From NCBI RefSeq assembly GCF_024171485.1, contig NZ_JALJZX010000004.1, positions 62,001 through 126,000 of the forward strand: 64,000 nt of DNA, in the 5' to 3' direction. This DNA comes from Chryseobacterium sp. HSC-36S06. GTDB lineage: Bacteria; Bacteroidota; Bacteroidia; Flavobacteriales; Weeksellaceae. How positions within the stretch are numbered: position 1 is the stretch's first letter; every line of letters begins with the position of its first letter. This document shows, in pieces, positions 1-8,594 of this stretch. Under the pieces are notes generated by a model that saw only the letters and a program-made list of their open reading frames with translations, was not told where the DNA came from and did no database searches. Position numbers and translations under genes: made by a program.

Positions 1-1
1 C

Positions 2-76
2 CCCGAACTGAGGGACAAATTTAAGGTAATTTTGCGAAATAAATTCCGAAAATACTACTCTGAAGTATACCCATAA
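2..76 (+). CDS. C-terminal end of an unknown protein (partial)
   Basis: An open frame enters from the left edge and runs for 24 codons to TAA at 74-76. The residues are rich in Lys, Arg and aromatics and end in YYSEVYP. A rho-independent hairpin overlaps the stop codon immediately, which is how a real plus-strand gene would end here. The stretch is too short to assign a family. It could also be chance read-through in non-coding DNA. Confidence 0.45.
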   Translation, partial: PELRDKFKVILRNKFRKYYSEVYP

Positions 77-103
77 AAAAACCGGATAAAAATCCGGTTT
101 TTT
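76..103. terminator. Bidirectional rho-independent terminator
   Basis: A 12-bp perfect stem (76-87 with 92-103) has core ACCGGAT/ATCCGGT and an AAAA loop. A-runs on the left and T-runs on the right give a U-tract on both strands. It serves the partial plus-strand gene and the convergent SRPBCC gene. Confidence 0.85.
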
Positions 104-116
104 GACATTTCGGCTG

Positions 117-635
117 TTACTTTTCAGCTATAACTTTCAGCTTCTGCAGCCCGGAACCGTAAGATTTTTCCATCTGGCTATCCATAAAGAATTTCATCAG
201 GTTCATCGGGTAATCGAGCTCACAATCCATAGTCCAGGTCACTTTTGTTGAATTTCCCTGGGGCGTAAGAATAAGGTCTGATGTTGCATCGCTTTCAAAA
301 GGTTTTTCGAAAAGCATTTTTGTAGACTGTTTTTGGTTAGGAACCAGAGCGGTAACAATATGGCACCCTTTTCCAGCGTCATCATTTCCTTCCCAGCAAT
401 ACTGATGGCCTACCAGACCGGGATTTCCGGAATAATTCACTTTTACATTCGCGTCCAGATCCATAAAGGGATTCCATTGGTTGAAAGCCTTCATCGAGCT
501 CATGTGTTGCCAAACTTTATCAGCCGGCGCATTGATGACGGTAGAAGTTTCGAAATGGTACTTTTTACCGATCAGCAGCATTATAACGATAAGCGCAGCT
601 ATAACGCCTAACAGAATTTTTAAAAATGTTTTCAT
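117..635 (-). CDS. SRPBCC-family (START/Bet v1-like) membrane-anchored protein
   Basis: A 172-residue protein with one N-terminal membrane segment (about residues 5-22), then a domain that begins with the family hallmark VINAPADKVWQHM and NQWNPF. This matches the SRPBCC ligand-binding fold (polyketide cyclase/dehydratase type), which has a large hydrophobic cavity. The substrate is unknown. The anchor implies the domain lies on one face of the inner membrane, probably periplasmic. It is a single gene with its own promoter box at 665-672 and a terminator directly after the stop. Confidence 0.8.
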   Translation of the reverse strand: MKTFLKILLGVIAALIVIMLLIGKKYHFETSTVINAPADKVWQHMSSMKAFNQWNPFMDLDANVKVNYSGNPGLVGHQYCWEGNDDAGKGCHIVTALVPNQKQSTKMLFEKPFESDATSDLILTPQGNSTKVTWTMDCELDYPMNLMKFFMDSQMEKSYGSGLQKLKVIAEK

Positions 636-664
636 GACCGTTTATTTTAGTTTTATTGGTAAAA

Positions 665-672
665 CAAATATA
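665..672 (-). promoter_or_regulatory. -7 box of the SRPBCC gene
   Basis: Minus-strand TATATTTG matches the Bacteroidetes -7 consensus TAnnTTTG exactly, about 30 nt upstream of the start. No TTG at the usual 19-nt spacing was seen. Confidence 0.5.
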
Positions 673-754
673 AAATATAAATTTCAGTAAATTTACACCC
701 CAGTATGACATTACTTTGACATTACTTTATGTTTCCTTTGACAAACCTTACACT

Positions 755-2770
755 ATGCAAAATCCATTATTAGAAAATTTCAATACTAAACACCATTCAG
801 CGCCTTTCCACGATTTCAAAGAGGAACATTTTCTCCCGGCATTTCAGGAACTGATAAAGATTTCGGAAAAAGAAATTGACGCTATTGTAGAAGATCCAGC
901 AGAACCGACCTTTGAAAATGTTATTGAAGTCCTCGCATTTTCCGGAGAGAAGCTTGACGTCGTTTCAGGCATTTTCTTCAACCTGAATTCTGCTGAAACG
1001 AATGATGAAATACAAAAAATCGCGCAGGAAGTTTCGCCGCTTTTAACTGACTTTTCTGCGAAAATTTCTCAAAATGAAAAACTCTTCGGGAAGATAAAAA
1101 AAGTTTACGACGAGAAGGAAAAATATGATCTAAACGAGGAACAGCAAATGCTCCTGAACGAAACCTACAAAGGTTTTGTGAGAAGCGGAGCTCTGTTGAA
1201 TGAATCCGATAAAGAAAAATTCAAGGAAATCAGTATTGAACTGTCGAAGAAATCGCTGCAGTTCGGGCAGAATGTGCTTGCAGAAACCAATAACTATTTT
1301 AAACATATTACGGAAGAAAAAGACCTGGCAGGAATTCCGGAAGCTATTTTAAACCAATACCGCGAAGAGGCAAAAGAAAGAAATCTTGAAGGTTTTGTGG
1401 TGACCCTGCAGTATCCGAGCTATATTCCTTTCATGACCTACGCAGAAAACCGTGAACTTAGAAAAGAATTGGCCCTTGCAAACGGAAAAAAATCCTTCAA
1501 TAATAATGAATTCGACAATCAGAATCTGATCAAAGAAATCATTAAGTTAAAACAGGAAAAAGCGCATTTACTGGGCTATAAAAACTATGCTGAATACGTT
1601 CTTGAAGAAAGAATGGCTAAATCTCCGCATCAGGTATCGTCATTCCTGAATGAACTTCTGGAAAAGGCAAAACCTTACGCCGAAAAAGAAATTGAAGAAC
1701 TGAAAACACTGGCAAAAGCAGACGGAATTGATGAAATGCAGAGTTATGACCATGCCTTCTATGCTGAAAAACTTCGTAAACTTAAATTCGATATTGATGA
1801 TGAAGAACTGAAACCTTATTTCCAACTGGAAAAAGTTCAGGACGCGGTTTTTGGTCTGGCGAAAAAACTTTTCGGGCTAGATTTTGTGGAATCCACCGAG
1901 ATCCAGAAATACCATGAAGATGTAAAAACTTACGAAATTTTCGAAAACGGTGAGTTCAGAGCCCTTCTTTACGCAGATTATTTCCCGAGAAAAGGAAAAC
2001 GAGCCGGTGCGTGGATGACGAGCTTTAAAAATCAGTTCAGGAAAAACGGTGAAAATTCGCGGCCGCATATTTCGGTAGTCTGCAATTTTTCGAAACCAAC
2101 TTCAGATACGCCAAGTCTGCTGACTTTCCAGGAAGTGACAACGCTTTTCCATGAGTTTGGCCACGCGCTTCACGGCGTTCTGGCTGATACAACTTATCCA
2201 AACCTTTCGGGAACATCCGTAAAATGGGATTTTGTGGAACTCCCGTCGCAGTTTTTGGAGAATTTCTGCTACGAGCCGGAGTTTCTGAAAACTTTTGCAA
2301 AACATTATACAACCGGAGAAGTTTTACCTGATGAAAAGATCCAGAAAATTTCTGATTCTAAAAATTTCATGGAAGGTTACCAGACCTTAAGACAGCTGGG
2401 TTTCGGACTTTTGGATATGGCCTATCACAGCAATGCAGATAAAGTGGGCGACATTAAAACCTTTGAAACCGAAGAAACAAAAGCAACCAATCTTTATCCA
2501 TCAAATCCGGAAACTGCAATGAGCACAAGCTTCTCGCATATTTTTCAGGGCGGTTATTCAGCAGGTTATTATTCTTATAAATGGGCAGAAGTTCTGGATG
2601 CTGATGCGTTTCAGTATTTCAAAGAAAACGGAATTTTCAATCCGGAAATCGCAGCGAAGTATAAAATTTTGCTTTCCTCAGGAGGCACCAAAGATCCAAT
2701 GGAACTTTATAAAAACTTCAGAGGAAGTGAACCCAAAGTGGGAAGTTTACTGAAAAGAGCTTTTGGATAA
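755..2770 (+). CDS. M3 family metallopeptidase (oligopeptidase A / Dcp type)
   Basis: A 671-residue zinc peptidase with the thimet-oligopeptidase signature HEFGHALHG around residue 465, which supplies two zinc ligands and the catalytic Glu. The downstream ENFCYEPEFL segment supplies the third zinc ligand. Length fits cytosolic peptidyl-dipeptidases/oligopeptidases, which break down short peptides left by proteasome-like proteases and signal-peptide remnants. The ATG at 755 is preferred over an in-frame TTG at 716 because the family begins with a sequence like NPLLENFNT. No signal peptide is present, so it is probably cytosolic. It is monocistronic. Confidence 0.93.
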   Translation: MQNPLLENFNTKHHSAPFHDFKEEHFLPAFQELIKISEKEIDAIVEDPAEPTFENVIEVLAFSGEKLDVVSGIFFNLNSAETNDEIQKIAQEVSPLLTDFSAKISQNEKLFGKIKKVYDEKEKYDLNEEQQMLLNETYKGFVRSGALLNESDKEKFKEISIELSKKSLQFGQNVLAETNNYFKHITEEKDLAGIPEAILNQYREEAKERNLEGFVVTLQYPSYIPFMTYAENRELRKELALANGKKSFNNNEFDNQNLIKEIIKLKQEKAHLLGYKNYAEYVLEERMAKSPHQVSSFLNELLEKAKPYAEKEIEELKTLAKADGIDEMQSYDHAFYAEKLRKLKFDIDDEELKPYFQLEKVQDAVFGLAKKLFGLDFVESTEIQKYHEDVKTYEIFENGEFRALLYADYFPRKGKRAGAWMTSFKNQFRKNGENSRPHISVVCNFSKPTSDTPSLLTFQEVTTLFHEFGHALHGVLADTTYPNLSGTSVKWDFVELPSQFLENFCYEPEFLKTFAKHYTTGEVLPDEKIQKISDSKNFMEGYQTLRQLGFGLLDMAYHSNADKVGDIKTFETEETKATNLYPSNPETAMSTSFSHIFQGGYSAGYYSYKWAEVLDADAFQYFKENGIFNPEIAAKYKILLSSGGTKDPMELYKNFRGSEPKVGSLLKRAFG

Positions 2771-2790
2771 ATTGGAATTCAGTAAATCAC

Positions 2791-2829
2791 AAAAAAAATC
2801 ACATGAATAATGTTCATGTGATTTTTTTT
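2791..2829. terminator. Bidirectional terminator between convergent genes
   Basis: A 17-bp stem (2791-2807 with 2813-2829; core TCACATGAA/TTCATGTGA) with a 5-nt loop, flanked by A and T runs. It can end both the M3 peptidase and the opposing C1q-like gene. Confidence 0.88.
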
Positions 2830-2848
2830 ATTCTTAAAGAGCCGGTAG

Positions 2849-3568
2849 TTAATCAGACACTTTGAAAACTTTTAGAGAAGTGCTTGAAATTGGCAAAACA
2901 CCTAGATTTACCGGCAAAATGCCACCGGTATTAATTCCGAAAGTAAGCGTGTCTCCTGCATTTAACTGTACCAGGGTATGCAAATCGGTAGACGTTATAG
3001 GTATCGTAACAGCGGGAAACGGGCCGATCTGTACTCTGACTCCATTGAAAGGTTTTGTTTCCCAAACGGCTGCATTTTTCAAAAGAACTAAACTTTTCCC
3101 AGAAAGAACAGTAAGGTCTACTCCGCTTAACTGAATCCCGAAATTTACATCATAGATTCCTGAGACAGGTGCTGTATACACTCCATTTGTAAATAAAGCT
3201 GAATTGCCGACCCGTGTATCGCCTCCTGACAGGTTTATAGGATAAGTACTGCTACCAAGACTGAGCGTAAGCAATGACCAACCGCCGGTTTTACGAGCCG
3301 AATAAGCAGCGCCTGAACCTCCTGAATTCAATAAATTTCCTACGGTGATTTCTTTAAGAACAAAGTCACCCAGAACCGATTTATCCCGTAACAAAACCGT
3401 GTGATCGGTGGTGGCAGAAGTAATGGTCTGTACTGTCCGTACCTTGAGATTTCCGTTTACATCTAATGTTGCCTGAGGGGTTGTTGTATTGATTCCGACA
3501 TTACCTGACTGAGCGTTGATAAATGTTGAAGCAAACAACATAGCGAAAGAAAGTAATAGATTTTTCAT
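2849..3568 (-). CDS. Secreted protein with C1q/TNF-like jelly-roll C-terminus
   Basis: A 239-residue protein with an N-terminal signal peptide (MKNLLLSFAM...INAQ). It continues with GNVGINTTTPQATLDVNG, a motif common at the start of flavobacterial surface and tail-fibre-like proteins. The C-terminal half has the alternating hydrophobic pattern of a C1q/TNF jelly roll (GIYDVNFGIQLSG and a late GDTLTFGI). The start at 3568 places the signal peptide at the N-terminus; an upstream in-frame ATG at 3613 would bury it. No T9SS sorting domain is seen. It may form a surface trimer, but its ligand is unknown. Confidence 0.75.
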   Translation of the reverse strand: MKNLLLSFAMLFASTFINAQSGNVGINTTTPQATLDVNGNLKVRTVQTITSATTDHTVLLRDKSVLGDFVLKEITVGNLLNSGGSGAAYSARKTGGWSLLTLSLGSSTYPINLSGGDTRVGNSALFTNGVYTAPVSGIYDVNFGIQLSGVDLTVLSGKSLVLLKNAAVWETKPFNGVRVQIGPFPAVTIPITSTDLHTLVQLNAGDTLTFGINTGGILPVNLGVLPISSTSLKVFKVSD

Positions 3569-3742
3569 ATATGTGCTTTTGTGTGGATTAGCACAAATAA
3601 CAGCAAACATCATTCCTTTTCACATCAAAAACAACAATTGTTTATTAAATCCCTATCAAAACACTATTATGACTGATTTAGCACGGAAGCTTGATTAAGC
3701 AGAAATAATTTTAGTCCCACGCAAAAACTAGACAATTTAAAA

Positions 3743-4780
3743 TTATTTGGAAAGCAACTTCGCACGCTCTTTTGCAAGAACGGGAACAGAAATCACACCC
3801 ATTACAACCATAATTACAAGCTGCATGGTGTGCGAAATAAAAGCATAGGATAAGCCTACTTCGCCCCCTTCCTCAGGATTTTTCCCCATAGAAAGAAACA
3901 ATGCCATGATGCCCAGCTTCAGTGCGAAATGAAAAGCACCAATCCCTCCGGAAGCAGGAACCATCATCCCCAACGTTCCTACCACAATGATGAAAAACCC
4001 ATCAGCAAAAGTAAAATCTGAAGTTTCGGGAAGCGCAAAACACACCAGGTAAGCAGCCAGATAATAAGAAACCCAGATCGCTACAGACAAAAGGATGAAT
4101 TTTACCTTCTGTTTCATTCTGAAAATTGACATTAAACCATGGAAAATCCCAGTCGCAAACTTTAAGATTTTCTGATAGATTACAAACTGCTTCAGTGTTT
4201 TCCTTAGGGTGAAAAACAGAATGGCGGCAACAAGCACCAGCCCCAGAAAAATATAAAGACCACTCCCCGATTCCGGTTCTGCGGCTTTGCTTTTTGCATC
4301 AGTAACATACCGATAGAAAGCAAGAATTGCATCATATTTAAAAATTAAAGTCAGCAACAGAAATCCGCCCATACAGACCAAATCAACAACGCGCTCCAGT
4401 ATAATTGTCCCGAAAGATTTGTCAACAGGAACTTTTTCAACACCAAAAAGAGCGGTAGAACGTGCCAGTTCGCCACTTCTGGGGATGGTTAAATTCATCA
4501 GATAACCGAAAGAAATCGTCCAGAACGCATTTGAATTAGAAATTTTGTAACCCATAGGTTCCAAGAGCAAATTCCAGCGGACAGCGCGAAACCAGTAAGC
4601 CAGAATACCAAACACCGCCGCCACAAAAACCCACAAATAATTCGCTTTCGCAAAATAACCGGCTATTTTCGTAAATTCCATTCCCTTTAGCGCAAACCAC
4701 ATGAAGAGTATTGCAATCGCGAGAGAAACAGTAACCGTAATAATTGTTTTGAGCGGACCGGTTTTTTTATGTTCTTCCAA
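3743..4780 (-). CDS. Lysylphosphatidylglycerol synthase/flippase-like membrane protein (UPF0104)
   Basis: A 345-residue protein with about eight membrane segments. It carries the UPF0104 (MprF flippase-domain-like) hallmarks: RAVRWNLLL near residue 65, NLTIPRSGELAR near 95, and PASGGIGAFH near 265. No cytosolic lysyl-transfer domain is attached, so it is the flippase-like part alone; the lipid moved is unknown. No ATG is available at the N-terminus; the start is taken as TTG at 4780, 29 nt after panD, which makes a two-gene operon. The link to panD is probably only co-transcription. Confidence 0.85.
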   Translation of the reverse strand: MEEHKKTGPLKTIITVTVSLAIAILFMWFALKGMEFTKIAGYFAKANYLWVFVAAVFGILAYWFRAVRWNLLLEPMGYKISNSNAFWTISFGYLMNLTIPRSGELARSTALFGVEKVPVDKSFGTIILERVVDLVCMGGFLLLTLIFKYDAILAFYRYVTDAKSKAAEPESGSGLYIFLGLVLVAAILFFTLRKTLKQFVIYQKILKFATGIFHGLMSIFRMKQKVKFILLSVAIWVSYYLAAYLVCFALPETSDFTFADGFFIIVVGTLGMMVPASGGIGAFHFALKLGIMALFLSMGKNPEEGGEVGLSYAFISHTMQLVIMVVMGVISVPVLAKERAKLLSK

Positions 4781-4809
4781 AAGTGGATATTTAAATGAAA
4801 AATTCAGAA

Positions 4810-5160
4810 TTAAGTAAGCAGATTCGTTTTCTCGTCCGGGAAAATAATCTTAGGCTGGAAAGTTTTCGCCTCTTCCGGCGTCATTTGCGCATAAGCAATA
4901 ATGATGATGATATCATTTTTCTGAACACGTCTTGCAGCAGGACCGTTCAGGCAGATTTCGCCCGACTTTCTTTTGCCTTTGATTGCGTAGGTATCAAAGC
5001 GTTCACCGTTGTTAACATTAACGATAAAAACCCTTTCGCCAACCACAATTCCAGACGCTTCCAGCAGATCTTCATCAATAGTAATACTACCGATATAATC
5101 AAGGTCAGATTCAGTGACGCGAACTCTGTGGATTTTAGATTTAAAAACTTCAATTAGCAT
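4810..5160 (-). CDS. panD: Aspartate 1-decarboxylase (pyruvoyl enzyme)
   Basis: A 116-residue cytosolic enzyme that decarboxylates L-aspartate to beta-alanine for pantothenate and CoA synthesis. The self-processing site Gly24-Ser25 is visible (DYIGSITID), where cleavage produces the pyruvoyl cofactor. The NGPAARRV loop typical of PanD lies near residue 72. Length is normal for the family. It is the first gene of a two-gene operon. Its -7 box ends only 4 nt before the ATG, predicting a leaderless mRNA. Confidence 0.96.
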   Translation of the reverse strand: MLIEVFKSKIHRVRVTESDLDYIGSITIDEDLLEASGIVVGERVFIVNVNNGERFDTYAIKGKRKSGEICLNGPAARRVQKNDIIIIIAYAQMTPEEAKTFQPKIIFPDEKTNLLT

Positions 5161-5164
5161 GGCG

Positions 5165-5172
5165 CAAATTTA
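5165..5172 (-). promoter_or_regulatory. -7 box of panD (predicted leaderless)
   Basis: Minus-strand TAAATTTG matches TAnnTTTG exactly. It ends 4 nt upstream of the panD ATG, so transcription would begin at or next to the start codon. Confidence 0.5.
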
Positions 5173-5495
5173 ATTATTTTAATCAAAATGAATAGGAAAT
5201 TTAAAGTTTTTAATTACGCATGCAATTAACAGAAACATCTTAAAAAAGCTATTAAAAACAATATATCCAGTGAATTTACCTGCAAATGCAAAAAGTTTAA
5301 GGAAAAACAGAAGTTGAAATTCAATAATTCGCAATTATGAATAATAAATATCGAATATCAATATTCACAGCATTATAAAGGTTTTGGCATGATTTTATAC
5401 CCCGCAAACGCTTATTTTTTGTGGAAAAATAAATTTATAATTTTATGTTAAATTATTCATATTTGTCAGTTTTTGATTAATTATATATAAAAAAT
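5173..5495. other. AT-rich intergenic region upstream of HU
   Basis: About 320 bp of very AT-rich DNA between the divergent panD and HU genes. I see no coding frame, RNA gene or strong hairpin. The promoters of the two flanking genes sit at its edges. A long AT-rich leader would suit nucleoid-protein binding to its own upstream region, but that is a guess. Confidence 0.5.
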
Positions 5496-5525
5496 TTGCA
5501 CAATTTGAAAATTGTTTTATATTTG
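5496..5525 (+). promoter_or_regulatory. Full Bacteroidetes-type promoter of HU
   Basis: TTG at 5496-5498, a 19-nt spacer, then TATATTTG at 5518-5525. This is an exact match to the Bacteroidetes sigma-factor consensus TTG-N19-TAnnTTTG, expected for a very highly expressed gene. Confidence 0.85.
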
Positions 5526-5559
5526 CTTTAACAATAAAACTAACCTTAATATTATTATT

Positions 5560-5850
5560 ATGAACAAGTCTGAATTAATCGACGCAATCGCAAAAGATGC
5601 TAACATTACAAAAGTTGCTGCTAAAGCTGCTTTAGAATCTTTCATTTCTAACGTAACCGAAACTTTGAAGAAAAAAGACGGTAAAGTTTCTCTAGTAGGA
5701 TTCGGTACTTTCTCCGTAGCTGAAAGAGCTGCAAGACAAGGTATTAACCCTGCGACTAAAAAACCAATTAAAATTGCTGCTAAAAAAGTTGCTAAATTTA
5801 AAGCTGGTGCTGACTTAGCTGGTTCTGTAATGGGTGCTAAGAAAAAATAA
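5560..5850 (+). CDS. HU family DNA-binding protein
   Basis: A 96-residue basic nucleoid protein. It starts MNKSELIDAIAKDA and contains the HU signature VGFGTFSVAERAARQGINP, where the Pro at the tip of the beta arm intercalates into DNA. The Lys-rich C-terminus (GAKKK) is usual. The ATG at 5560 is chosen over the upstream in-frame codon at 5512, which lies inside the promoter. Codons are strongly biased, as in abundant proteins. It has the best promoter in the window and a strong terminator, so it is monocistronic. Confidence 0.96.
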   Translation: MNKSELIDAIAKDANITKVAAKAALESFISNVTETLKKKDGKVSLVGFGTFSVAERAARQGINPATKKPIKIAAKKVAKFKAGADLAGSVMGAKKK

Positions 5851-5873
5851 TCACGCTGTGATATTAAACATTG

Positions 5874-5900
5874 AACCCGTCTTCGGACGGGTTTTTTTAT
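5874..5900 (+). terminator. Terminator of HU
   Basis: Stem AACCCGTC/GACGGGTT (5874-5881 with 5886-5893) capped by a stable TTCG tetraloop and followed by seven T. Only the plus strand has the U-tract. Confidence 0.9.
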
Positions 5901-5933
5901 TGGGAAAAATGCTGAATTAATTCTGTAACAGAT

Positions 5934-6578
5934 TCAGGGTGCAAGCCTGCTGATTTTCCACTCGAAATCCGGCTGAAGCCCATACAGAATCCTGTCGTGC
6001 AAACGGTTTGGTCTACCCTGCCAGAACTCAATCTCATAAGGCTTTGCGATGTATCCGCCCCAGTTTTCAGGTCTGGGAATATCCTTCTTCTGGAATTCCT
6101 TTTCAAGTTCCAGCAGTTTAATCTCAAGAAAACTGCGATCCGGGATAATCTGACTCTGCGGTGAAACCACAGCTCCCAACTGGCTCCCTTTCGGGCGTGA
6201 CTGAAAATAACCATCACTTAGGTTTTCTGCAATCTTTTCAAGATTAGCTTTAATGATAACCTGTCTCTCAAGATACGGCCAGAAAAAATGCAGACAGGCC
6301 TGAGGACGCTCTTCGATAGCCTTACCTTTTCTACTTTCGTAATTGGTGTAAAATATAAAACCCTCCCAGGTATAAGATTTCAGCAAAACCATGCGGGTTC
6401 TCGGGCAACCGTCATTCTCAACAGTAGAAACCGACATGGCATTGGCCTCTGAAACATCAGGATGCTCCTGAGCTTCAAGAAACCAATTCCGGAACTGCTC
6501 CATAGGATTCTCTTTAATTTGATTCTCAAGAAGTTCAGATTTTTCGTAAATTTTTCTTTTGTCGTGAAGATTTTCCAT
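5934..6578 (-). CDS. pdxH: Pyridoxamine 5'-phosphate oxidase
   Basis: A 214-residue FMN enzyme that oxidises pyridoxine/pyridoxamine 5'-phosphate to pyridoxal 5'-phosphate, the last step of vitamin B6 synthesis and salvage. Family motifs are in order: RTRMVLLKSY and GFIFYTNYESRKG (FMN binding), SRPKGSQLGAVVSPQS, and the C-terminal signature EFWQGRPNRLHDR. The start at 6578 gives the usual length; the longer frame to 6629 overlaps the divergent promoter. It lies convergent to HU and divergent from the YqgE gene. Confidence 0.96.
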   Translation of the reverse strand: MENLHDKRKIYEKSELLENQIKENPMEQFRNWFLEAQEHPDVSEANAMSVSTVENDGCPRTRMVLLKSYTWEGFIFYTNYESRKGKAIEERPQACLHFFWPYLERQVIIKANLEKIAENLSDGYFQSRPKGSQLGAVVSPQSQIIPDRSFLEIKLLELEKEFQKKDIPRPENWGGYIAKPYEIEFWQGRPNRLHDRILYGLQPDFEWKISRLAP

Positions 6579-6590
6579 TAAATTTTTTAT

Positions 6591-6598
6591 TACATTTG
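6591..6598 (+). promoter_or_regulatory. -7 box of the YqgE gene
   Basis: TACATTTG matches TAnnTTTG exactly, 33 nt before the ATG at 6632. No -33 TTG was seen at standard spacing. Confidence 0.45.
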
Positions 6599-6631
6599 AA
6601 CAAAGGTTATTGTAAATATATCCGAACACAG

Positions 6632-7180
6632 ATGAATTATTCTTACAAAGGTAAAATTTTAATTTCCACTCCCGATATCTCGGGCGACATCTTTTCCCGT
6701 TCCGTAGTGCTGATTGTAGATCATAACGACGAAGGTGCTTTCGGATTAATTCTAAACAAAAAGAACAAAAACATGAGCGCCCGGCTACTCAAAATTTTCG
6801 GTTTTGCAGTTGATGTTTACGAAGGTGGACCTGTTGAAAACGACAAGATTTTTTTTATCAGCAAAGGGAAAAAAGTAACTGAAAATTATTCAGACATCAG
6901 CGAAGAATTTTATCTTACCGAAGATATTGAGAGCGTAGTCACAGGAATGATTGAAGAGCAGATCTCGGTGGAGGAAGTAAAAGTTTTTTCAGGATATTCG
7001 GGATGGGCATCGCAACAGCTGGAGAGTGAGGTGCGGCGTAAAATGTGGACGGTAGTGGAAGTTTATAACCTCGATTACACTCTACCAAACGACGAAAAAC
7101 TCTGGAAAAGCATCATGCAAAATCTTGGCGGCGAATTTCTCCTTTGGGCAAATGCGCCGGAGGATGTGTCTATGAATTAA
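6632..7180 (+). CDS. YqgE/AlgH family protein
   Basis: A 182-residue protein with the UPF0301 pattern: GKILISTPDISGDIFSRSVVLI at the start, GAFGLILNKK, then GGPVENDKIFFI and FSGYSGWASQQLESE. The biochemical function is unknown; the Pseudomonas relative AlgH affects alginate regulation. The ATG at 6632 aligns with the family start. In flavobacteria I would expect it near the class IV aminotransferase-like and START-like genes, as is the case here, although those lie on the other strand. Confidence 0.9.
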   Translation: MNYSYKGKILISTPDISGDIFSRSVVLIVDHNDEGAFGLILNKKNKNMSARLLKIFGFAVDVYEGGPVENDKIFFISKGKKVTENYSDISEEFYLTEDIESVVTGMIEEQISVEEVKVFSGYSGWASQQLESEVRRKMWTVVEVYNLDYTLPNDEKLWKSIMQNLGGEFLLWANAPEDVSMN

Positions 7181-7328
7181 CCCTAAAGAACATTTGCAAA
7201 TAACTTTAACAAAACTTTAATACAGAGCCAAATAATTTACGTATTTTTAAACCGTTATTACTATAACATTTAACACTAAAACCCGGTCAATGACTTTCTT
7301 TAAAGGTTGTTCATCGGGTTTGTCAATT

Positions 7329-8132
7329 TCAGGCGAAATTGCTCTTCCAGTTACTTACTATTTCTGTAAACCGTTTGTTATCGAAGGTCTTGTTCCTGAT
7401 TTTTGTGACGCTGAAAATTCCTTTCTCGTCAGAAATCATCAGGATTTCTTCTGCTTTTTGGGATTCAAAAGCGATCATTTCTGATTCTGCAATTTCCGCA
7501 AGCTGATGTTTATGAACGAACGTAACAAAATTCTCCATTAAAGGTGAAATGTAGGCACCTTCCGACTGCTTAGGAATCTTAATACTTTTCCCTTCCAGAA
7601 AAAGCAGATTTCCGAAAACACTTCTCGCAATCCTTTTATTGGGATTCAGCAGAATGACGTCATCCAGATCGTTTTCTTTCGCATAGATTTCTGCATAAAT
7701 ATTTTCCGGGCAATGCACACGAATATTGCTGAGAAGGTTAGTATTCACATTGATTTCCTTAATCAGATCCATTTCAATTCCGCGCTGAATCGAAAGAACA
7801 TCGTCAATAGCATTAACCTCAAAATAAAATGCAACTTCAGCTTTTTCCAGGGAATTTTCTGTTTTGTTACGGTACATCAGCAGAACAATGATTCCGTCGC
7901 TCACGCCTTTATTTAAGACCCTTTCGGTAAAAAGCTGCTGAAAAAATTCTAAAGTATAAGTCAGTGGAATATTCATCCGCATTTTTCGCATTGAAGCCAT
8001 GAGAAAGAAATACGATTCCTCGGCCATAATCAGCTGAGAACTCCGCACAAAAAAAGAAACTCGCACCGCATCGCCGTAAAGAAACGCACGGTTTTGAGGC
8101 TGAAAATTTGCTGAACTGAAAAAAATATCTGA
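7329..8132 (-). CDS. Class IV aminotransferase-fold protein, catalytic residues apparently lost
   Basis: About 268 residues that follow the fold of branched-chain aminotransferase/aminodeoxychorismate lyase: NRAFLYGDAV near residue 15, KENDLDDVILLNPNKRI near 153 and the late SVFGNLLFLEG. In active members a Schiff-base Lys lies about 12 residues before the AxxEA helix and a Glu precedes the SNIF segment. Here those places read NIRVHCPE and IARSVFGN, with neither Lys nor Glu. It may therefore be a non-catalytic PLP-fold protein. The frame begins with TTG at 8135 (no usable ATG before residue 37), directly after an in-frame stop. It follows the START-like gene by about 70 nt. Confidence 0.7.
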   Translation of the reverse strand, partial: SDIFFSSANFQPQNRAFLYGDAVRVSFFVRSSQLIMAEESYFFLMASMRKMRMNIPLTYTLEFFQQLFTERVLNKGVSDGIIVLLMYRNKTENSLEKAEVAFYFEVNAIDDVLSIQRGIEMDLIKEINVNTNLLSNIRVHCPENIYAEIYAKENDLDDVILLNPNKRIARSVFGNLLFLEGKSIKIPKQSEGAYISPLMENFVTFVHKHQLAEIAESEMIAFESQKAEEILMISDEKGIFSVTKIRNKTFDNKRFTEIVSNWKSNFA

Positions 8133-8207
8133 CAAAATATTGCTGGATTTTATTTAAAAAAATAATGAACGAAAAATCGTCCATCAAGTTTATTGGTATT
8201 AAAGAAA

Positions 8208-8594
8208 TTAAGAAGCTCCCAGTTTTATCTTCAGGTTTTCGAGGAGGTTTTCCCAGTAGAGCTGGTTTTCATCCTCGTCTCCGGCATCACAAAAATCGGT
8301 AATATTCAGGGAAAGATCTTCAGTAATATCATCGATAACAATACTCATTTCGAAGAAATTTTTAGTTCCTTCGTCTTCTTCCCAACGGAAACGCACAAAA
8401 CTTTCAGGCTTGTAACGGATGAGCGTAGCTTTTTCTGCGGGTCCACCGTTCCAGCTGAAGAAAAAGTCGTCGCCTTTTTCCACAACCTCATCAGCAAACC
8501 ACTCAGAAAGTCCCTCTGCACTTGCCAAATATTCATATAAAATCTCCGACTGACAGTGCATTGGAAATTCGTATTGCACTTTCGTTTTCGCCAT
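8208..8594 (-). CDS. START-like domain protein (SRPBCC/AHSA1 type)
   Basis: A 128-residue protein starting MAKTKVQYEFPMHCQSEILYEYL, with LSEWFADEV and FRWEEDEG motifs as in Activator-of-Hsp90-homologue/START-like proteins. The Bacteroidetes subfamily of this length is widespread and uncharacterised. The protein is acidic overall and has no signal peptide, so it is cytosolic. It is probably co-transcribed with the aminotransferase-fold gene downstream. Confidence 0.82.
   Translation of the reverse strand: MAKTKVQYEFPMHCQSEILYEYLASAEGLSEWFADEVVEKGDDFFFSWNGGPAEKATLIRYKPESFVRFRWEEDEGTKNFFEMSIVIDDITEDLSLNITDFCDAGDEDENQLYWENLLENLKIKLGAS

Noticed and set aside
7261-7325. Possible terminator between the YqgE and aminotransferase-fold genes (AAACCCG...CGGGTTT).
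   Set aside because: The arms are only 7 bp with a loop of about 29 nt, and there is no U-tract; too weak to list.
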